Below the pieces are notes generated by a model. The model was not told the DNA's origin, did not search any database, and saw nothing but the letters and a program-made list of their open reading frames with translations. From a virus, in the IMG/VR virus record IMGVR_UViG_3300033146_000494, positions 1 through 36,914 of that record: 36,914 nucleotides of DNA. One strand, 5' to 3'. This document shows positions 33,521 to 36,914 of the stretch, one piece after another. The translations under genes were made by a program, and so were the position numbers. The number at the start of each line of letters is the position of its first letter. Positions within the stretch are counted from its first letter, which is position 1.

Positions 33521-33704
33521 CAAACCACGCTATATAGGGCTTTAGGATTTTCTATATACATTTATACAATTTGTACACTTCTTTTTCAGTATTTACTTTT
33601 TCCATTACTACGAATTTACTATATTATTATTATTATTATTATTAGTGTATAAATGTATAAATAACCATAATTAACACCCTCTAAGCCCTATATAGCGTGG
33701 TTTG
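33521..33704. repeat. Nested inverted repeats in the gene-free region
   Basis: The outer arms (33521-33542 and 33683-33704) are 22 bases and perfectly complementary; the left arm begins CAAACCACGC. Inside, 33555-33568 (TATACATTTATACA) is complementary to 33646-33659. An AT-rich core with ATT repeats lies between. This layout suits an origin melted by an initiator, or a recombination site. Confidence 0.85.
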
Positions 33705-34309
33705 AGGCACTTCTTAGTCTTGTATATATAACTGTATATAGCAGTAGCTAGTAGTGTATAAAGTGTGATACAGGCTATTAACTTTACTGAAATATAGGGT
33801 AACATATAAGCAAAACTTGAGCCTTTACGAAACTTCATTGAATTTACTTATTAATACACTTCAGTTTACTTTAAGTTTATTATGGTATGTAACTTAATTA
33901 AACATCAATTTTTCTGTTTAATTCCAAAATCTTAACAGAATTATATATATATATGGACTTTAATACCACTTAATTAGCTCTATAGCCAATTATAATAATA
34001 ACTAAATAAGCGTCTTAAACCTCTACCTATACCAAAGGGTTACCTAACAATAGTTAAGCGGTATTTACCACCGTTCTGTGTGTTTAAATCCTATATATAA
34101 CTTAATTTTCACCGCACCACCCTCAAAAGTGTATATCACTCAATACAACAAATCAAAAAATGAACACTAATACTCTTGAGAAGCTTGGCACTCTAAAGGC
34201 TCCATTAAAGTGCTATAAGTATTTAATAAGTGTCTAAGTATCCCTTATTAATTTCTAGTTAAGTGTATACTGAGGATAAGAGTCTTAGGGGGGGGGTGTA
34301 GGATATATC

Positions 34310-34372
34310 GGTAACGGTCTATATCCGTTACTATTTGGTATAAGTTGCTACTGGTGTATTAGTAGCAACTTA
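34310..34372 (-). terminator. Twin hairpins after the last gene of the early region
   Basis: A 12-base-pair perfect stem (34341-34352 with 34361-34372, arm TAAGTTGCTACT) begins four bases past the stop at 34377 for leftward transcription. A second stem (GTAACGG with CCGTTAC, 34311-34331) follows. Neither is followed by a T run, so termination would have to be unusual or factor-assisted; RNA stabilisation is an alternative. Confidence 0.45.
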
Positions 34373-34376
34373 GATA

Positions 34377-35015
34377 TTATGCCCATTCAACCCCGTAAGA
34401 TTTATAGTAATTTTCTGAGAACTTTGTGTCCTCTATCTCTAAGGGTTCACCCACTAGAGGTATTAAGTCATTAATGCTGGTAAGTGTGAGGATATAACTA
34501 GCTATCTCCCCTGTGATATTATCCATAATAGAAACTCCATTATATCCTCTTTTTAGATTTGGAGTCTCGTTAATGCCCTCCACTTGCTCATTATAATACT
34601 CCTTAGCCTCTCTGTAGGTCTTGAAGCTTTTTTTTGTTTCGTTAACCCTCTCCAAATCTTTTATATCGCTTATCCAGTCATACCCTTCAGTCTCTTCATT
34701 AAAGTAATGAAAATCCTGAAATGTAAACACTTCGAAAGTGTTAGTGAGGCATTTAAGTCGTCTCAGATACTCCTTAATCTCTCCCTCTTCTAAGGTATCC
34801 TTAATATCAATTTCATATGTATATGTATATAAAGTCGCTATAACGGTATCGGTATAATCATAAAGGTTTAGCACTACACGCTCCTTAGTGCTTGAGAGTG
34901 TATATAATAGTCGGGTACTGTCTTGGATACCTTTGCCATAGGGTGAGAACCCCCAATCAAACCACCCTATATAGTATTGGCTCCTTGTGGGTTGGTTTGA
35001 GAGATAATCCCTCAC
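34377..35015 (-). CDS. Early hypothetical protein rich in aromatic residues
   Basis: 212 residues if the GTG at 35015 is used, overlapping the preceding gene by 59 nt. The N-terminus has QYYIGWFDWGFSPYGKG, and the protein is rich in Y, F, E and T throughout. No domain is recognised. The long overlap and the lack of an ATG leave the true start uncertain. It is the last gene before the hairpins and the gene-free region. A host-takeover function is inferred from position only. Confidence 0.65.
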   Translation of the reverse strand: MRDYLSNQPTRSQYYIGWFDWGFSPYGKGIQDSTRLLYTLSSTKERVVLNLYDYTDTVIATLYTYTYEIDIKDTLEEGEIKEYLRRLKCLTNTFEVFTFQDFHYFNEETEGYDWISDIKDLERVNETKKSFKTYREAKEYYNEQVEGINETPNLKRGYNGVSIMDNITGEIASYILTLTSINDLIPLVGEPLEIEDTKFSENYYKSYGVEWA

Positions 35016-35361
35016 CCTCTTCTGTCTCCCAAAGTTCTAGGTTCTCCTCTGTCCCGATGAAAGTTGCGTCAAAACTTTCCGACTCTGCGTCAATCGCGTC
35101 ACCGTTTGGGAGCAGGTAGCAATCTTCCCACGCGTCTGCCATCATCTCGCCATATGTTGGGTACTCTTCACCATCAACAAACCACGCTGTGGCGTTTTGA
35201 TCGTCTTTGATATTTTCAAGGTAGTCACAACCTACCCCCACCCTCTCCCCGTTGATCATCTTCTCCACAACAATCTCGAAAAGGCTACTTATTCGTGTTG
35301 TGTCGCTCTCTTTTGCAAGGAGTCCATCGCGTACTTTGATAAATGTTTCTATTGTTGCCAT
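34957..35361 (-). CDS. Very acidic early protein, possible DNA mimic / anti-restriction protein
   Basis: 134 residues with about 31 acidic and only about 10 basic residues by hand count, net charge near -20. The start carries the early leader AAAGGATAACAAAATG. DNA-mimic anti-restriction proteins such as ArdA or Ocr are small and similarly acidic, but I see no ArdA motif, so this is inference. The gene is visibly richer in G+C and in CGC/GCG-type codons than its neighbours, and contains the only two GATC sites I could find in the window. Recent acquisition is likely. Confidence 0.7.
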   Translation of the reverse strand: MATIETFIKVRDGLLAKESDTTRISSLFEIVVEKMINGERVGVGCDYLENIKDDQNATAWFVDGEEYPTYGEMMADAWEDCYLLPNGDAIDAESESFDATFIGTEENLELWETEEGEGLSLKPTHKEPILYRVV

Positions 35362-35437
35362 TTTGTTATCCTTTTATGTCTTTAATGTAGCTTAATAAGC
35401 CCTCTAAAGAGGGCTTCAAGTGTTTATCAATCCTTAA
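35362..35437 (-). repeat. Stem-loop leader element, copy A (before the acidic gene)
   Basis: This intergenic unit matches 35905-35990. It contains a perfect hairpin AAGCCCTCTAAAGAGGGCTT (35397-35416), the box ATTAAGCTACATTAAAGA and the ribosome-binding leader. The hairpin could act as a partial terminator or processing site and the repeat could be a recombination boundary between exchangeable early genes. Confidence 0.8.
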
Positions 35438-35457
35438 CAGACTCTGTTACCTCATCT

Positions 35458-35904
35458 TTAGCGATTAACACCACCTCCCCACTCTCTAATACTTCTGTCA
35501 CCCCTTTTAAGGGTGATACGGGCTTGAAGCTCTAAGGCTTCAGTGCTTGTAAAATCATCAAGTCCAACAAATTCCGTAGCTAGATTTTTAATCAATTTTT
35601 GGGTCTTATTCCAGACCGCTAAGGCTTGCTTAGATGCTCCCTTAGACTTACCCTTACTCACTGTCATCTCTTCCACTGGATAATACGCCTCCATATATCT
35701 ACACCACGCCTTTTTAAGACTCCCGTCTTCGTTAAGTATATCGGGGTGAGCCTTAGCTCTCGAGGTTATGCTCATATTAAAAGCCTCCTCCATTAAATTT
35801 GTAAGCTTTACCTTAGCTTTATCGGTTAACTTATGGATTTTACCAATATTTACTAATTCCTCTCTCATTTGTTCCTGCCGTTTAATTTTCTCTAAGTTTG
35901 TCAT
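35458..35904 (-). CDS. Early hypothetical protein with a possible C-terminal frameshift
   Basis: 148 residues, lysine- and glutamate-rich, starting at ATG 35904 behind AAAGGATAACAAA. The middle has KKAWCRYMEAYYPVEEMT (about 64-81) and a KGKSKGASKQ patch; no family is recognised. A single-base change in the G run at 35501-35504 would carry the frame into a coding-like extension (TEVLESGEVVLIAKDEVTE) that stops at 35427, giving about 158 residues. The annotated stop is at 35460-35458. Position suggests a takeover gene. Confidence 0.7.
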   Translation of the reverse strand: MTNLEKIKRQEQMREELVNIGKIHKLTDKAKVKLTNLMEEAFNMSITSRAKAHPDILNEDGSLKKAWCRYMEAYYPVEEMTVSKGKSKGASKQALAVWNKTQKLIKNLATEFVGLDDFTSTEALELQARITLKRGDRSIREWGGGVNR

Positions 35905-35990
35905 TTTGTTATCCTTTTATATCTTTAATGTAGCTTAATAAGCTCTCAAAACCCTCTAAAGAGGGCTTCAAGCGTTTATCAATCCTTTTC
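35905..35990 (-). repeat. Stem-loop leader element, copy B
   Basis: A second copy of the leader before the gene starting at 35904. It has the same box and ribosome-binding leader but a nine-to-ten-base insertion that puts TTTT directly after the hairpin CCCTCT-AA-AGAGGG (35952-35965) in the direction of transcription. This copy therefore looks like an intrinsic terminator, while copy A does not. Confidence 0.8.
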
Positions 35991-36166
35991 TATTGCTAAT
36001 GTATCACACTCTAAAGAGTCTACACTATTGCTAATGAGTTCCGCAAGATATAGTCTATCGCTCAAATGTTCTATATAGGGTCTTTTAACAGTTCACAATT
36101 ACATAACTCAGCGTAATCTGTAAAATCCTTCTTAGTTGCTAACTTGATAGTTCTACTTAGTTCCAT
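35979..36166 (-). pseudogene. Small early gene interrupted by a single-base frameshift
   Basis: ATG 36166 follows promoter P2 and the leader AAAGGATAACAAAATG. The original frame (MELSRTIKLATKKDFTDYAE and so on) stops after 31 codons at 36071. The adjacent frame continues with coding-like sequence (RPYIEHLSDRLYLAELISNS ...) to TGA at 35979-35981. Adding one A to the A run at 36083-36086 joins the two into a 62-residue protein. It may be a true frameshift, a sequencing error in a homopolymer, or a recoding site. Confidence 0.55.
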
Positions 36167-36172
36167 TTTGTT

Positions 36173-36248
36173 ATCCTTTGTATGTTTTGATAGTGTTATT
36201 ATAGCAAATCTTCAGAAGATTGTCAAGGGTTTCTAGCAATTTTCTGAA
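36173..36248 (-). repeat. Early promoter cassette, copy 2
   Basis: Near-identical to 250-325 (three substitutions in 76 bases). It sits between the kinase-like gene and the small frameshifted gene and re-initiates leftward early transcription. Confidence 0.9.
36198..36226 (-). promoter_or_regulatory. Strong sigma-70-type early promoter P2
   Basis: Leftward TTGACA (36226-36221) and TATAAT (36203-36198) are 17 bases apart. The spacer contains a perfect 13-base palindrome ATCTTCTGAAGAT (36220-36208), a good operator candidate positioned to block RNA polymerase. Confidence 0.92.
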
Positions 36249-36259
36249 AGAATTTAGCG

Positions 36260-36778
36260 TTATTTTCTAAGCTTATTCGCGTGCTTCTTTCTATAGAATA
36301 CATCAAGCAGTATTAATCTACCATTATAGCACGCTATATTTCTAGGGGAAATTTCAAAATATGGACACCCCCAATTACTCACATAATCTAACGCTTCAAT
36401 CATAGCGTTCCTAAGGGTTGGATATTTAATACTTTTAAAAGCTTCGTACAATCCCGTATACTCATTAGGTAAGTTTAAGCCATAAACTCGTCTAAGCTCC
36501 TTATAATAGCTATAATGCAACTTATTCAAATCAGTTTTAATACTTTTACCCTTCGGGTAATATTTCATAGTATATAACCCATCTTCTACCTTAGTAATCT
36601 TAGGGAATAATCTGCTAGTTATCGCTCCATCATCTACACCGCAGGCGAGTGCCTCCTTATAAACACAGTCACTAATTAATACCACTGTTTTATTATCAAG
36701 TTTGTAGCATTTAGTAAATAACCCTCTACCTATAGGTTTAGTAACTTGTTTAATAGTTTCTAATGTATGTTTTACCAT
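36260..36778 (-). CDS. Protein-kinase-like early protein
   Basis: 172 residues. PIGRGLFTKCYKLDN (about 15-29) resembles the glycine loop of protein kinases, and YFEISPRNIACYNGRLILLD (140-159) resembles the catalytic loop and metal-binding D: N147 aligns with the loop N, E142 falls where the catalytic D normally is, and D159 where DFG begins. The usual beta-3 lysine is not obvious. It may be a divergent kinase or a pseudokinase. As an early gene it recalls T7 gp0.7, which modifies host proteins, but no sequence relationship is claimed. It starts inside the preceding frame. Confidence 0.6.
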   Translation of the reverse strand: MVKHTLETIKQVTKPIGRGLFTKCYKLDNKTVVLISDCVYKEALACGVDDGAITSRLFPKITKVEDGLYTMKYYPKGKSIKTDLNKLHYSYYKELRRVYGLNLPNEYTGLYEAFKSIKYPTLRNAMIEALDYVSNWGCPYFEISPRNIACYNGRLILLDVFYRKKHANKLRK

Positions 36779-36914
36779 TTGTTAATCCTTTTATCTTATT
36801 AGTTAGATAAGCTTTGAGCATTTCAATATCATTCTTAAAATAAAAATCACTCAAAATATTAAAGCCTATAGCATTTATTTTATCTACTATTTTATTATAG
36901 GAAATATCAGTAAA
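36750..36914 (-). CDS. Early hypothetical protein, C-terminal part (continuation of 1-243)
   Basis: This is the 3' part of the junction-spanning gene. The frame enters at 36914 within the terminal repeat, passes through 36801 and stops with TAA at 36752-36750, 29 bases inside the kinase-like gene. Joined to 1-243 it gives a product of about 97 residues ending in a basic, aromatic tail (NGKTYIRNY). The overlap suggests translational coupling with the kinase-like gene. Confidence 0.75.
   Translation of the reverse strand, partial: FTDISYNKIVDKINAIGFNILSDFYFKNDIEMLKAYLTNKIKGLTNGKTYIRNY
36801..36914. repeat. Terminal direct repeat, right copy
   Basis: These bases are identical to 1-114; see the left copy. 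Confidence 0.95.

Larger units (their letters stand above)
33288..34376. other. Gene-free AT-rich region, candidate replication origin and control region
   Basis: About 1.09 kb with no convincing gene on either strand. It contains an inverted repeat at 33313-33338, nested inverted repeats at 33521-33704, many TATACA/TGTATA elements (33461-33760), a run of ATT trinucleotides (33622-33644), a run of nine G (34288-34296) and two hairpins (34310-34372). It separates the early genes from the replication genes on the leftward strand. An origin is the most economical explanation. Confidence 0.55.

Noticed and set aside
33455-33652. 65-codon plus-strand frame in the gene-free region
   Set aside because: Low-complexity, rich in I, Y and T from AT-rich repeats, no SD, and it runs through the inverted repeats and the ATT tract.
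34160-34237. 25-codon plus-strand frame starting MNTNTLEKLGTLK
   Set aside because: Looks somewhat coding, but has no SD and no neighbour in the same direction, so not supported.
35391-35420. Copy A of the leader hairpin as a promoter with TTGAAG and TATTAA boxes around the stem
   Set aside because: In copy B the same boxes are about 25 bp apart because of an insertion, so promoter spacing is not preserved.

Overview
The window is the essentially complete genome of a small, low-GC, tailed bacteriophage, probably a podovirus, of about 36.8 kb. The first 114 bases (1-114) recur exactly as the last 114 (36801-36914), and one early gene runs across that junction. The molecule is therefore circular, circularly permuted or terminally redundant, and the unique length is about 36,800 bp. 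The host is not identifiable. A two-component spanin pair, a P22-type portal and consensus sigma-70 promoters point to a Gram-negative bacterium. The heavy use of AGA, ATA and CTA/TTA codons would suit a low-GC lineage such as Campylobacterota, but this is a guess. No integrase, phage RNA polymerase, tRNA gene, IS element or CRISPR array was seen.

The genome has two divergent arms. The rightward (+) arm, 650-19223, is a dense late operon. Its order is small and large terminase, scaffold, N4-gp56-like major capsid protein, head protein and adaptor, a fibre block with two tandem paralogues, a lysis cassette (membrane proteins, overlapping i-spanin and o-spanin, amidase endolysin), a 29-residue zinc-ribbon protein, a tail-nozzle candidate, a cupin-like protein, ejection proteins surrounding a displaced portal, and a tail-associated muralytic protein. 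The two arms end tail to tail, with stop codons overlapping at 19220-19223.

The leftward (-) arm starts at 243, crosses the circle junction and runs down to 19220. Its first part (243 through 36914-34377) is an early, host-takeover-like region. It has two near-identical promoters with perfect TTGACA-17-TATAAT boxes and a palindrome in the spacer, a conserved AAAGGATAACAAATG-type leader, repeated stem-loop leaders, a protein-kinase-like protein, and a very acidic, higher-GC gene that may encode a DNA mimic. A roughly 1.1 kb gene-free AT-rich region (33288-34376) with nested inverted repeats is the best candidate for a replication origin or control region.

Below it lies the replication and nucleotide module: a small HTH-like protein, Prim-Pol/SF3 primase-helicase, SF1B helicase with a zinc-binding insertion, hypothetical protein, Enc34-like SSB, family-A DNA polymerase with a C-terminal zinc ribbon, 5'-3' exonuclease, ThyX-like thymidylate synthase, a DUF5664-like/dCMP deaminase fusion, XRE-like regulator, MazG-like protein, ATP-dependent DNA ligase, VRR-NUC nuclease, SNF2-like helicase and a terminal DNA-binding protein. 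Together they copy the genome, make dTMP precursors and repair nicks without a phage transcriptase.

The most unusual signals are the near absence of GATC outside one foreign-looking acidic gene, a long perfect stem-loop with an anti-Shine-Dalgarno loop between the SSB gene and its upstream neighbour, the repeated promoter and stem-loop cassettes of the early region with two single-base frameshifts, and a perfect tandem duplication of the SSB acidic tail.
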